Below, one piece after another: positions 21,188 to 34,953 of a stretch of 64,000 nt of DNA. The stretch is from Oscarella lobularis (taxonomy: Eukaryota > Porifera > Homoscleromorpha > Homosclerophorida > Oscarellidae): positions 434,001 to 498,000 of the forward strand of contig NC_089179.1 in assembly GCF_947507565.1 (NCBI RefSeq), given 5' to 3'. The notes under the pieces were generated by a model. The model did no database searches. It had not been told where the DNA came from and saw only the letters and a program-made list of their open reading frames with translations. Made by a program: the position numbers and the translations under genes. Numbering within the stretch: position 1 is the stretch's first letter; each line of letters starts with the position of its first letter.

Positions 21188-21276
21188 AATGCAGCTCGTT
21201 GCAGACCCACATCATTCGCAAACCATCAGGTCGCACGACGTAGTTTCTCCTCCTACGCAGTCACTTGGCTTCAACA

Positions 21277-23894
21277 ATGAATCTCCTTCTTCTCGCTCTC
21301 GCCGGAGCACTTCTCGGAACCGCTCTCGCCGACGACTACCTCTTTCTCGTCGACACGTCGATCAACATGAAAGGCGACCGTTTAACTGCAGTTCGTCAGG
21401 TGAATAAGAACGTCATTTGTAATGAGCTTAGTGCCCATTGTTCGAGACGCGACCCCTATGGATTCCTTTTTAGGCGCTGATGAGTTTCGTTCTGGACGGC
21501 AGGGGAAGCATGCGAGTCGGCGTCGTCGGTTTCGCCGGGAGAGCAAAACGCTACAGCAATCTCATCAGTCTTACGGACACCCCCAATAAACTTCGCTTGC
21601 TCGCGTCGTTGCCAACCGCAGATACGTTGAGTTCGAGCAAGAAATCGTCCCTAGGAAAAGGACTCAAGACGGCGTTACGCGTTCTCGACCGAGAGCGAAA
21701 CACCTCAAACATGAAGAGAACGGTGGTCGTTATCACGGCGAGCCGAGAGACGAAACGGGCGAGACACCGTCTCTCCAACGTCGAAGAAGAGATAAAAAAT
21801 CAAAGTGTCGTTGTTCACGTCGTTGCTATTGGAAGCGAAGCGACCGGAGACGCTTTGCGTCGATTAAGTACAATCTCGAAAGGAATGGTCTTCTACGAAT
21901 CCGAATCGGTTAGTCGCATCATCGTCGACGTCACATCCGCATTGAACTTGAAGTGGTTTCTCTTTATAGGCGGGTCAGCCGTACACTGTGAATGAGGCCT
22001 TGCTTCGCGTCACAAGAGAAACGACTCCCAAAGCCGAGTTGCAATTGCTCCACATGGAAATGTTCTCTCTTTCTCCCGAGAATCCGACGTGGACTGGCTA
22101 CGTCGATATCGATCCGGATGTCGGTGAGGATACCGTTTTCTATATCTGTTGGATGGGAAACAATAAGGCAGACGTCGATTTCGTCATCGTCACTCCGGAT
22201 AATCGCACGTTGACGTCCATTTCTAGTAGTAGTAAATTCGATATGGCGCAGTACAACGTTGAAGGAGTGGCTCAAGTGAGTACTTCCTCCTATTTCGACC
22301 GTGTCGTCATCCCCCGTTTCTTTTTATTAGACTGGAAGATGGACTATGAAGGTGACGAGTACGAGCAGAATTTCCGTCACGTCGTCTGTGGTTTCGAGAT
22401 CCAATACGAGAGAGCTGGTGTCGGTTAAGACAGACGTGAAAATGCTTTCGGGCAAGGCGTTGGGGGGCTTGATTGCGCTCATTACAGCCGACGTCACAAA
22501 GGGAAAATTCCACGTCGCCAACGCCAAGGTCATTGCAACTGTAACGAGACCCAATCAGCCACCGGCAGTTGTCGAGCTTTACGACGACGGCACAAGTAAT
22601 AAGATGACGTTTTGCGTTGATAAATGTCTACCCGTGCAATCTCTCGTCCTCAGGGCTGGACCGACACAAGAACAACGGCCTTTACGTGTACGGTTTCGCC
22701 AACTTTTCCGACAGCGGCTGGTACAACGTTCGAGTGACGGTTACGATAAACGACGACGGCAGCATGCCGCACACCGTCTACGGACACCACGAGGAAATGC
22801 TCACCAAGGAGAATATGACAAAGCCATTCAAACGAATGCAAACGGCGGGTATGTTCAACGTATCGAGGTTCAACGTATCGAGGTTCAAGGTATCGAGTGG
22901 CCGCACGTCGCGTCCAAGCCAAGTGACTGATCTCGTGCTTGTGGGGAAAAAAATTGAGTGCGGCATGGCGACTCTGACCTGGACGGCGCCGGGACGAGGT
23001 TAGAACACGCACAACCCGCATCTTCGTCTCGTGAATTCTCTCTCTTTTAGCCGCTGCTTACGAAGTCCGAATGGCACAAAAAATAACAGATTTGCAGGAC
23101 AATTTCAATGATGCAGCAATAATTCCACCGTCTGCCGTTCTTCCCGACTCGCCGTCTCGCATGGATAGACCCTTACCTGCAGGACAAAAAGAGACGCTAA
23201 AATTCAAATGCGAAGAGTGCCTCTGCCTACCGGTACCCGTCGCCCGCTTCAGAATTCGAGCCGTCAACGACGCAGGAATGTGGTCAGAAGGGTCCACTCC
23301 AATCCCATTCGGACGTAAGAGCACTTATTAAATAATTCATATGGCAAATTTGATAAGCTGTGTGTCTAGAGGTGAAATGTGAAAACGAGCCACGCGTTAG
23401 CGAAGGCATGATTGCCGAGTCTCCTCAGTTGCATCACAGATCGGCGAGATCCGCCTTTCTTCTGGATTCTTGCAAGTGTGACGTCACCACTATCAAAATT
23501 CCAGTCTGCGAACAGGAGCTCAGTAAGAACACCCCCCGTGAAAATACTCGCTCACATTGACTGACTCTCGTTTTTAGCGTTTCTAGGAAATATTAAATCC
23601 TTTACAACGACGTCACTCGGTTATCAAAAGGCAACAATGACAAGCGTGACAATCTATTCGCCCTACTTTCCAGACGGAATGGATATCGACCAAGATATTG
23701 AGATCACCAGTCGATGCGTCAAATGTAAATCACTTCGCGTCGATAGATGGTTCGCCGTAACGGCCAACATGGATCCGGCCGACGAGCAGTTTTACACGGA
23801 CGGCAGGAGCATGGTACGAGGCGTGTCCGAAAGTGCCATAGCCAAAACGAAAGGAAGAATTGTGAAGCATCTTAGCAACTGTTCCAAGGGATAA
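21277..23894 (+). CDS. CLCA-like secreted protein (VWA plus FN3), metalloprotease domain absent
   Basis: Eight exons: 21277-21399, 21474-21908, 21970-22275, 22331-22595, 22654-22998, 23051-23314, 23370-23522 and 23578-23894; 2,208 bases, 735 residues. A clear signal peptide (MNLLLLALAGALLGTALA) leads straight into a VWA domain. The metal-binding motif reads DTSIN rather than the usual DxSxS. Further on, HKNNGLYVYGFANFSDSGWY and the FN3-like segment from VTDLVLV through TLTWTAPGR to ITDLQDNFNDA match calcium-activated chloride channel regulators (CLCA). Those proteins normally begin with a zinc metalloprotease domain, which is missing here. The last 150 residues are Cys-containing and unrecognised. 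Likely secreted; any channel-modulating role is unproven. Confidence 0.8.
22854..22898 (+). repeat. 15-base tandem triplet within coding sequence
   Basis: Three consecutive copies of TTCAACGTATCGAGG, the third with one substitution early and a changed last base. They encode FNVSR, FNVSR, FKVSS, so two extra N-glycosylation sequons (NVS) were created in the CLCA-like protein. The near identity implies a recent expansion. Confidence 0.9.
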
Positions 23895-23971
23895 TAGACG
23901 TATAAGAGCACGATGATCTCACGTTTAGATGACTGGTATAAAATTATTTCCTTATCCCACGTATTGATTAA

Positions 23972-27400
<3,429 letters not shown>

Positions 27401-27462
27401 CACTGGAACGTTAGCGCACGTCTCGTTGAGCTGCGTTTATACGGGCATCTCTTTCAGTTTCA

Positions 27463-27520
27463 GGGGCCAGACCGGCCAGACCGGCCAGACCAGACCGGGG
27501 GGGCTCTCTGACCCGGTCTG
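27463..27520. repeat. short tandem GACCGGCCA-type repeat with an inverted repeat
   Basis: Two to three units of CCAGACCGG run into CAGACCGGG (27491-27499), which pairs perfectly with CCCGGTCTG (27512-27520) across a 12-base loop. It lies in the 282-base divergent gap between GLE1 and the first BIR gene and may be a regulatory element or a replication slippage product. Confidence 0.5.
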
Positions 27521-27630
27521 ACCACGTGTCACGTGAACACTGAAGCTGTATATAGAGAACCCACAACTGGCTTCGTACATCTATGACGAAGCCCCATGAT
27601 GATGTCACGCCTTTCCGTTACGTTTTAGCC

Positions 27631-27637
27631 GTATATA
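27631..27637 (+). promoter_or_regulatory. TATA box of BIR protein 1
   Basis: GTATATA immediately precedes an ATG at 27638. A TATA box placed here would start transcription near 27660, downstream of that ATG, which is why I use the next in-frame ATG at 27683 as the start. Confidence 0.55.
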
Positions 27638-27682
27638 ATGAGTGCTGACTCAGCAGATCGTCAGTCGTTAACTTCTTCAATC

Positions 27683-28834
27683 ATGAACGACGACGACGTC
27701 ATTAGAGCGTCGTGCTACCGTACCTTTTTCGACAACGGAAGGTCCTTATTGCCCGACGAATGTCCGTTTGGTGCCTCTTACTTCGCCGATCACGGCTTCG
27801 TCTATGCAGGCGACGATTTCACACGCGATTGCGTGCAGTGTCACGAATGCGCCGTACGATTATCACGATGGCGCCCAGGTGACGATGTCGTCGACCGACA
27901 CGGGCGGGAGAGCCTCCATCCGTGCGAACAAGGCGGACATTTGCTTCAACGCGAGTTGCGAGACCCCACCCAACCTACCTCAGATGACGCAGCTAGCGTT
28001 TACGCCGCCGTCGGGCAATCGGAGACTCTCGCATCCTCTTCCTATCTACGAGAGCGCACGTTTCGTTCGTCGTCGCCGACGCGAACAGCGACCAAACTCG
28101 CGTCTGCGGGATTCGTTGAAGTGGAGGGGAGGGGCGACGCTCTCATGTGCGCGTCATGTCTCCTCCTCGTAGAAACCGCCGACGATCCTGCAGCGCTCCA
28201 TCGTCGTCTCTCGCCGCAATGCATTTTCTCCTCCGTCGACGGCGATTCTCACGGTCGCGCCGAAAGCTCCGAGTCTCCGGAAGCGGAACCGACCTCCCGT
28301 CTTCGTCGTCAGTTTGACGAAATTACTAGACGTCGTCAGGCGACGCTGAGCTGTCGACCGGGGACTCTCCGCGGCCAAACCTGTGCTGATCCGCGGCGCA
28401 TTCCTACAGCCGAACCGACTCTTGCGCCGTTTTTGAGGTGGATGAAAGTGCAGAGCTGTTCTATTTGCCTGGAGCAAGTGCCAAGTTGCTGTCTAAAACC
28501 ATGTGGCCACGTCGCCACATGCGCGGATGAGGAGTCACGGTGTTTTGAAAGGCTCAGAGAGTGTCCTATATGCAAAACTGACATCGAATCAAAAGAGATA
28601 ATGACTATTATTTCTCAGAATGCCGAGGGAGGCGACGTTCCTACGCCCACTATGTCGGATGAATGGGCTGTTATGGTGTACTGTACCTGCAAAGAAGTTG
28701 GCAGTGGTGGTGTGGCGGTGTTGGATTCTTGTCAGCATTGTGTATGCTTTGAGTGCTTCACAAAAGACGAAATCACCAAGTGTCCTATTTGCGCGACTGC
28801 TATTGATTCTTTTTACCGGGCTAGATTTCCCTAA
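27683..28834 (+). CDS. inhibitor-of-apoptosis-like protein 1 (BIR plus two RINGs)
   Basis: A 383-residue, single-exon protein. A BIR zinc module near residues 15-75 keeps the ligands C-x2-C-x16-H-x7-C (CHEC, then H in VVDRHG, then HPC). A second, shorter C-x2-C...H...C module (MCASC to SPQC, about residues 150-185) looks like a degenerate BIR. Two RING-type fingers follow: CSICLEQ...CPICK (about 266-305) and CTCKEV...CPICA (about 336-375), the latter with an irregular first pair. BIR-RING proteins act as E3 ubiquitin ligases controlling caspases or innate immune signalling. Two RINGs in one IAP are unusual. The start follows from the TATA position. It is tandem with a paralog 360 bases downstream. 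Confidence 0.82.
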   Translation: MNDDDVIRASCYRTFFDNGRSLLPDECPFGASYFADHGFVYAGDDFTRDCVQCHECAVRLSRWRPGDDVVDRHGRESLHPCEQGGHLLQRELRDPTQPTSDDAASVYAAVGQSETLASSSYLRERTFRSSSPTRTATKLASAGFVEVEGRGDALMCASCLLLVETADDPAALHRRLSPQCIFSSVDGDSHGRAESSESPEAEPTSRLRRQFDEITRRRQATLSCRPGTLRGQTCADPRRIPTAEPTLAPFLRWMKVQSCSICLEQVPSCCLKPCGHVATCADEESRCFERLRECPICKTDIESKEIMTIISQNAEGGDVPTPTMSDEWAVMVYCTCKEVGSGGVAVLDSCQHCVCFECFTKDEITKCPICATAIDSFYRARFP

Positions 28835-28902
28835 AGTTTTCCGGTTTTTTGTACAGTGTAAAAGGATTTCTTACCAAATTTATATCTGTGCGCACAAATC
28901 GC

Positions 28903-28966
28903 CGGTAGGGACTCTACCGACGGCTTCTTACCAATCCTAGCCATTGGTTAGGATTGGTAAGAAGCC
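28903..28966. repeat. two adjacent hairpins, one a perfect 18-bp inverted repeat
   Basis: A small stem CGGTAG/CTACCG with a 5-base loop (28903-28919) is followed by a perfect 18-base inverted repeat, GGCTTCTTACCAATCCTA (28922-28939), pairing with 28949-28966 across a 9-base loop. It lies just after the first BIR gene. It could be a 3'-end element, a MITE remnant or a cruciform-forming site. Confidence 0.85.
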
Positions 28967-28980
28967 CATGGTAGTAGTAG

Positions 28981-29124
28981 CCATTGTTGCATAACCTAAA
29001 AGCAACAGGCACGGTTGTCACGCGTCGAGCTATTTTAAGCCCCGCCCAAGAAGCCCATTGTTGCATAACCTAAAAGCAACAGGCACGGTTGTCTCACGCG
29101 TCGAGCTATTTTAAGCCCCGCCCA
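28981..29124. repeat. tandem duplication of a ~70-bp promoter-like segment
   Basis: Copies at about 28981-29048 and 29055-29124 are nearly identical, each running from CCATTGTTGCATAACC to TTTTAAGCCCCGCCCA, differing mainly by one inserted base pair. Each copy holds a GC box-like CCCCGCCC. They sit directly upstream of the TATA-like sequence (29149-29160) of the second BIR gene, so the duplication doubles its proximal promoter elements. Confidence 0.88.
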
Positions 29125-29194
29125 ATAACAATCACGAGACGTTTTTGGTATACATATAAACACAGTGTTATCAACTGTACACTGTACTTTTCAT

Positions 29195-30496
29195 ATGGCG
29201 ACGGCGACGATGGCGACGAACAACGAAGAAGAAACACGTTACGAGTCATTCTTCGACAACGGACTCCTCCGGTTACCAGCGACTTGTCCGCACAGCCCTA
29301 GAGAATTCGCGAAGAAGGGATTCTTCTATCGCGGAAAGGAGGCGCGCGATGAAGTCGTTTGTTACACGTGTGGCGTCGGAATTAGCGAATGGGAGCCACA
29401 CGACGACATAGACAGTGAACATCGACGATTCCGCTCGATCTGCCCGCTGCTCAAAAAAACGGCCCACTGCACTGACGACGAAGAGCCCAAGCGCCAAGAT
29501 CTCTCGTCATCGCTGGCGGCATCGCTGGCTTTGGCTTCGTCCGAATCCAAAGCCTTTTCCGCGTCGAGTGTAGCGCGTGATCGCGCAGCAGTCCACGACG
29601 GCGAGAGCGGCGTTCGACACGGCGAAACGGAAGGTGAATACAACATCGACGACGGCGACTCGCTCAGATGCAACTTCGTCGAAGAGAATATCGAAACCGA
29701 TCGACGTCATCAGTCTTCGCGGGGGGTCAACGTGGCGACTCGCCCAGACACATTTCGAGGCCGAGAGACGATCGCCACCACCGCGCTTGCCACTGGTGAA
29801 TTGGTTGAAGTCGAAAGGCCCGAGAGCGAAGTGTACAGCTTTGAATCAAACGTCTTGTCGGCGTTGAGCGCAGCGCGCGAGCGCACAGTCTCCGATGATG
29901 AAGAGGGCGGCATTCGACACACGTTCTTTGACGAAACGGAAGCCGAAAACAATGACGACGGCGACTCGCGCTTTTCGCCTAGATCTAACTTCGTCGAGCT
30001 CGAAAAGAGTGCAATCGAAACCGAAGCTAATTGGCGTCATCTCGACTCGCGGGAGGTCTGCGCGGGCCAAGAGTCAGAGACAACTCGGATCGTCGCATCG
30101 GCTGTCGAGACGCCCAAAAGCGACGTGCCTTGCTTCGATGATTGGGAGACGAGTGAAAACAGTGCACTCTGTTCGATCTGTACGATAAGACCTCGAAATC
30201 GTGTTGCGATGCCGTGCGGACACGTTTTCTGCGCTCAATGCCTCGACTGGGCATTCGATCACGGCGATAAGTGTCTTTTGGGATGCGGGAGTAAGATTGA
30301 AAAGTCTGTAGCAGTATCCTTGCCGACGTCCAAGTCCGACTTCCTTGCCATGTGTCTTCAATGCCGAAAAAACGAAATAAATGTTCGCTTCAGATGCGGA
30401 CATAGCATCCTTTGTAACGACTGTGCGAAAACGGCGGTCAAGTGTATGTACTGTATGACTCCTGTGGAAAACAGGCAGGTCATATATTTCTCGTAG
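29195..30496 (+). CDS. inhibitor-of-apoptosis-like protein 2 (BIR plus two RINGs)
   Basis: A 433-residue, single-exon protein starting MATATMATNN at 29195, 35 bases after a TATA-like element. The BIR module keeps C-x2-C-x16-H-x6-C (CYTC, GISEWEPHDD, H in SEHRR, C in RSICP). A long acidic linker holds two diverged copies of a roughly 90-residue repeat (RDRAAVHDGESGVRH... and RERTVSDDEEGGIRH...). Two C-terminal RINGs follow: CSICTIRP...CGHVFCAQC and CLQCRKNE...CGHSILCNDC...CMYC. The last residues, QVIYFS, resemble the hydrophobic C-terminal tail used by IAP RINGs for dimerisation. It is a paralog of the upstream BIR gene, but the linkers are unrelated. Predicted E3 ubiquitin ligase; targets unknown. 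Confidence 0.83.
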   Translation: MATATMATNNEEETRYESFFDNGLLRLPATCPHSPREFAKKGFFYRGKEARDEVVCYTCGVGISEWEPHDDIDSEHRRFRSICPLLKKTAHCTDDEEPKRQDLSSSLAASLALASSESKAFSASSVARDRAAVHDGESGVRHGETEGEYNIDDGDSLRCNFVEENIETDRRHQSSRGVNVATRPDTFRGRETIATTALATGELVEVERPESEVYSFESNVLSALSAARERTVSDDEEGGIRHTFFDETEAENNDDGDSRFSPRSNFVELEKSAIETEANWRHLDSREVCAGQESETTRIVASAVETPKSDVPCFDDWETSENSALCSICTIRPRNRVAMPCGHVFCAQCLDWAFDHGDKCLLGCGSKIEKSVAVSLPTSKSDFLAMCLQCRKNEINVRFRCGHSILCNDCAKTAVKCMYCMTPVENRQVIYFS

Positions 30497-30699
30497 ATGG
30501 TTTATTCTACTATTGTACCTCTTTTCCTTGCTATGCTCTCTAAGCTGAGAGCATATTTTATGAACTTTTATCTTACCTGAAGATCTATGAATTTTTATAG
30601 TCTTGTGCTTTCTTGTATAGGCCTCTCTGAGAGTTTACCTAGTTTTAAAAATACAGCAATAGTGGTTCACATGAGTTTACGTTCAAACATGTACGTGTG

Positions 30700-33455
30700 T
30701 TATTTTTTACACACGCAGTAGCACCCAATTCCACCCAAAACCGTAAGTGCGACTCCAACAAATATTCTGAACGAGGCACATCAGAGCTCACACTAACTAT
30801 TAAATTTCCTTACTTGACAGCTCTTTTTGCAGAAGGGTGATCATAGAATCTGTACGCTCTCAGAATAAGAGAAGGATGATCTTTCAACTCTTCAAGCATA
30901 TAAGATGTCCTAAAAATATGAATAACTCATCTAGAGAATAATCCTGCAAACAATGAATTCATACCTTGCTCCACTGGCTGACACGAGCTTTGCCGTGGTG
31001 GGACTCAATTGCTCAACATCAAGAAATCCGTAGCCAGCCAGAAGTCGAGGAAGCTAAAAATTCACTACTGATCAAATAACAGTCTGGACTCAATAATCCT
31101 ACCTGATCAAGTAGCCCAACATCTGCTCCCTCACGCAAAGACACGTGAATGGAAACCAAAGGATATGGCTCTGGATCAGGTCCTTCCAAATTCTGAGAGA
31201 AAACGTTACGTACACAACACCCTCTCCCCAATACAGTAACTTACAAAGTAGGGCATACATGCTCTTGACAACGGTATTCTGTTCTTATGTGGTTGAGCAA
31301 GATTAATGTATTGAGAAAATTTTATTGACTTGCGATCCGAGGGCCTTTTCATGACACAGTTATTTTTTGCAGAGCAAAGGAAAAAGTACTGTACCTCACT
31401 CCGTCAACCACACACAAATGCAAAAAACGAAGGAAGACTGCACAGAGAATTACAGCTAAAGAAAATGTTTCAATAAAAGGCTTACCAAAACCAGTAACAT
31501 AAGCATCATAGCCAGCTTCGTGGAGGCAACCTGTGTCGTCTGGGCAAAGGGTCAATAGATAGATGTAAGGACTTCCATTAGCATGGCCATACTGTATCTT
31601 GAGAAATTATCTGCATGGCCTATTTTAGGGGCCAGAAATCTTGCACTCTTGCTAAACACAATATACGTATATAAAGAAAATCGTGGGATGGTATAATTTG
31701 CCTTTTCAGTCCGTAGTATAATTCGTCCAATGAAGAAAACTGAACCATCAGAGACCGAGACAGATTCTGTAGATCAATGCAACGTGAGAGAGAGGCTCGA
31801 CAACAATTCTATTATTGCTCGCCTTTTTCAGTTCACGATAGAGCAGTTTGGTGTCATATACAGACGGAAGTATTCTGTGAATTTCTCGCTTGTAGTCTTC
31901 ATACCGCTCTAAGGATATGTGACCATGTATAAATTTTTAATGACATCAGGGCAATTACCTGGTAAAGGTGCGTGAAATTTTTCGTACAAAAACATCAAAT
32001 CATGCAGGAGATTGTGTCCCACAATTGGCTGCACACGCAAAAAATTATATCAACTATACATTAGGTTCAATGAGTACCTTTTTTGATTCACACAAGTGCC
32101 TGAAGACTTTGGTAAATCCAAGCGCTTCGTCGACAAGCCTACAATCAGCAATAAAGAGTCCATCTCTCTACAAACAGTTGGATACCCAGTCCAGTCTATT
32201 TCTTCCATCTCTAAATCCTCATCGTGTTCCGTATCTCCTCTAGAAACGCTTACGTCAAAAACCATTGACGTTGCCTTGGGCACTGCCTTTAGACATGTCA
32301 CAATCTGATACACGTGGATCTAGCTAGTTAGGGTGAAGCAGAACGGGGTAAGAAAAACCTGTCTTCCAATAATAATCTCGCTATCTACAACTGCTTCAGG
32401 TAGTTTCTTCTTGATTTCCTGTTTGAATATTTCGTGGCAGACGTCTGGTGCAAAATTGCTAGAGAGAAATTCTCGTTTGAAAGAAATGACGCATTCTCAC
32501 TGTCCAGTGGTCCGAGCTCAAGCGTGCTTCCTTCAATGGCCTCAGATAGCCATCGAATCAATCTCTGCAAACGTTTCTTGACTTCATGAATATCCTGAAA
32601 AGATCTGGAAATACATAAGTATTTACTGATTCGTCTGGCAACAGAGACGCTTCACCTTTTGAATTTTTGACGTCGCAGCGATTCTTCCTGAGAATAATTG
32701 CATCAGTGGACGGGCACGTGCTGTATAGTGTCACTGTACCTGCTCAGAATTTAAGAAGGGTATTCCTTCAAATATGACCTACAAAAAAATCATCTCACTT
32801 TCAGTTGGTCAGAACTCTGTCTCTTACTTTGTTGAAGTCAAAATCAAGACGCTGAAGAAACGTCACACTTGAAGACTAGAACATCAATACAGCACAGTGT
32901 ATGAGTAAAAAGAGGCAGAACCACCTGAAACATGATACGAGGATCATAATTTCCACACTGACTTGGAAACAGATAGAAGTTATATGAATGCGCTTGAAAG
33001 CTTCGACAAAAAATAGATAAACAGATAGACACGTGTCTATGGTAATACCTGTTGGTAGAGCGATCATAAACGAACGTCGAAAGACCTAGGCGGAAATTCT
33101 GGCACACAGTCGATTAATTAAATTGCACGATTTACCAAACTGGGTTAGAGTGAAGAGTTGAATGTTCTCTCGCACCCTTCGATATCTCGCGGCGGCGTCT
33201 TCCGTCAATCTAGACCGAGCGGAAGGCGTCCCTTCACGTCCACGTGCACTCGCTACCTCGTCTTACGGAAGATAGTCTAAGTCTTTTGCAACCATGCCCG
33301 AGAATTCGGCGTCGACGGCTGCGTGCAATGGAACATGCTCTGCGAGCTGCGAATTAGGAAGTGACGCGTTTCTTACCGACGAAAATCGACTTGTCTATGT
33401 CGTTCTTGATCTGAGGCAGAAGTTCGTCGAAGTTGTCGCGTGTTACCTCGCACAT
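30700..33455 (-). CDS. PNLDC1: PNLDC1-like 3'-5' exoribonuclease (piRNA trimmer, PARN family)
   Basis: DEDD-type exoribonuclease; PNLDC1 trims 3' ends of pre-piRNAs at the mitochondrial surface in animals. The start MCEVTRDNFDELLPQIKND at 33455 is followed by the first catalytic motif in AVDAEFSG. Later pieces include YRRVRENIQLFTLTQFG, AHSYNFYLFPSQCG, FLQRLDFDFNKV, IVGHNLLHDLMFLYEKF (catalytic Asp), LHEAGYDAYVTGFG (catalytic His and Asp) and NLEGPDPEPYPLVSIHV. The last exon encodes a single membrane helix (IFVGVALTVLGGIGCYCVC) and ends in two lysines. The tail anchor and the lack of an RRM-type segment favour PNLDC1 over PARN. Many small exons; not all were placed. Head to head with QTRT1. 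Confidence 0.88.
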
Positions 33456-33516
33456 GGCTAGCAACACAACAAAATGACGTCAAAAGAACTCGGTGACGTC
33501 TCGACGTCCCGGATAC
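33456..33516. promoter_or_regulatory. 61-base divergent interval, PNLDC1/QTRT1
   Basis: Only 61 bases separate the two start codons. They contain two TGACGTC-like palindromic sites (CRE/ATF type, about 33475-33482 and 33494-33499), a common element of bidirectional animal promoters. No TATA box is seen. Confidence 0.5.
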
Positions 33517-34716
33517 ATGGCTGGTAAACGCTATCCCTTGCAGTTTCACATCCTCGCCGAATGTCCGGTGACGAGAGCGCGCGTCGCCAAGATGGAGCTG
33601 CCGCACGGCGTCGTCGACACGCCCGTTTTCATGCCGGTCGGCACGCAGGGAACTCTCAAGGGCCTGACGACAGATCAGCTCAAGAACCTCGGATGCCGAA
33701 TCATGCTCGGCAACACGTATCACTTGGCTCTCCGCCCGGGAACGTCGGTTCTCGACAAGGCGGCCGGTTTGCATCGCTTCATGGACTGGGATCGAGCTCT
33801 TCTCACGGACAGCGGCGGATTTCAAATGGTCTCCCTACTCAAACTAGCCGAAGTCACCGAGGAGGGCGTCAAGTTCCAATCGCCGCACGAAAACGATTCG
33901 ACGAGCGAAATGCTTCTCACCCCGGAAAAATCCATAGAAATTCAAAATTCAATAGGTGCCGATATTATGATGCAACTCGATGACGTCGTACACAGCAGCA
34001 CGACGGGAAGTCGACTCGAGGAGGCGATGGAGCGTACGATTCGTTGGCTCGATCGATGCATCGTCGCCAACAAGCGACCAGACAAACAGAATCTCTTCCC
34101 GATCGTCCAAGGCGGACTGAACGCCGACTTGAGACGTCGTTGCGCTGAAGAACTGAAGAAACGCGATTTGGCTGGATACGCAATCGGTGGCCTATCGGGG
34201 GGCGAGGAGAAGTCGTGCTTTTGGCGCATGGTTGAACTGTCCACGCGCATTCTGCCGTTGGAGAAGCCTCGCTATCTAATGGGAGTTGGCTACGCCGTCG
34301 ATTTGGTCGTCTGCTGCGCGTTGGGGTGCGATATGTTTGATTGCGTCTTTCCCACGCGGACGGCGCGCTTTGGAACGGCGCTCGTTGCGACCGGATGTCT
34401 CAATCTGAAAAATAAAGGATTTCGGTTCGATTTTGAGCCTATTGACGCGGACTGTCCTTGTTCGACGTGTCGGAATCATTCGCGGGCCTATTTGCACGCT
34501 CTCTTTGGATCGAAGGAGTCGACGGCCTGTCACCTTTTGACTATACACAACGTCGCTTATCAACTGAACCTCATGGAATCGCTAAGAAAGAGCATACTTG
34601 AAAAGCGGTTTCCTCGTTTCGTTGAAGACTTTATGACGACGATGTATCCATCAAAGGATTATCCCGATTGGGTTGTAGACGCTCTAGCTGCCGTGAATAT
34701 CAGCCTAGGGAAATAA
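33517..34716 (+). CDS. QTRT1: queuine tRNA-ribosyltransferase catalytic subunit 1
   Basis: Exchanges guanine 34 of Asp, Asn, His and Tyr tRNAs for queuine, as a heterodimer with QTRT2. A 399-residue, single-exon gene. Signature stretches are [40 protein letters not shown] (an active-site Asp), [18 protein letters not shown] and [13 protein letters not shown]. The nucleophilic Asp lies in [14 protein letters not shown]. The zinc site is CPCSTC followed by His in LHALF. All known catalytic residues appear intact. I start at MAGKRYP (33517) because the preceding in-frame codons contain no earlier ATG. Queuine must come from diet or symbionts in animals, which fits a sponge holobiont but is not evidence for one. 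Confidence 0.97.
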   Translation: MAGKRYPLQFHILAECPVTRARVAKMELPHGVVDTPVFMPVGTQGTLKGLTTDQLKNLGCRIMLGNTYHLALRPGTSVLDKAAGLHRFMDWDRALLTDSGGFQMVSLLKLAEVTEEGVKFQSPHENDSTSEMLLTPEKSIEIQNSIGADIMMQLDDVVHSSTTGSRLEEAMERTIRWLDRCIVANKRPDKQNLFPIVQGGLNADLRRRCAEELKKRDLAGYAIGGLSGGEEKSCFWRMVELSTRILPLEKPRYLMGVGYAVDLVVCCALGCDMFDCVFPTRTARFGTALVATGCLNLKNKGFRFDFEPIDADCPCSTCRNHSRAYLHALFGSKESTACHLLTIHNVAYQLNLMESLRKSILEKRFPRFVEDFMTTMYPSKDYPDWVVDALAAVNISLGK

Positions 34717-34860
34717 CAGACTCGATGCGTTATTCATTTTATCTCTGTTCTTTAGAAGTAGTCTAAGACCAAACCCCACATACGACCCACTGTCGTCAAT
34801 TCTTCGTAAACCATCAAAACGTCTAGAAGAAAATTACATGATATTCTCAAGTACAAATTT

Positions 34861-34910
34861 TTAGTATACCTCAGTTGCATCGCAATCTTCGGTCCAGTGA
34901 CCAAAAGCTA

Positions 34911-34953
<43 letters not shown>

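Noticed and set aside
21950-21970. A 17-base intron in the CLCA-like gene
   Set aside because: Too short to splice; a donor at 21909 gives a 61-base intron and the correct frame.
27638-27682. Upstream ATG (27638) as the start of BIR protein 1
   Set aside because: It overlaps the apparent TATA box, so the transcript would start downstream of it; the ATG at 27683 is preferred.
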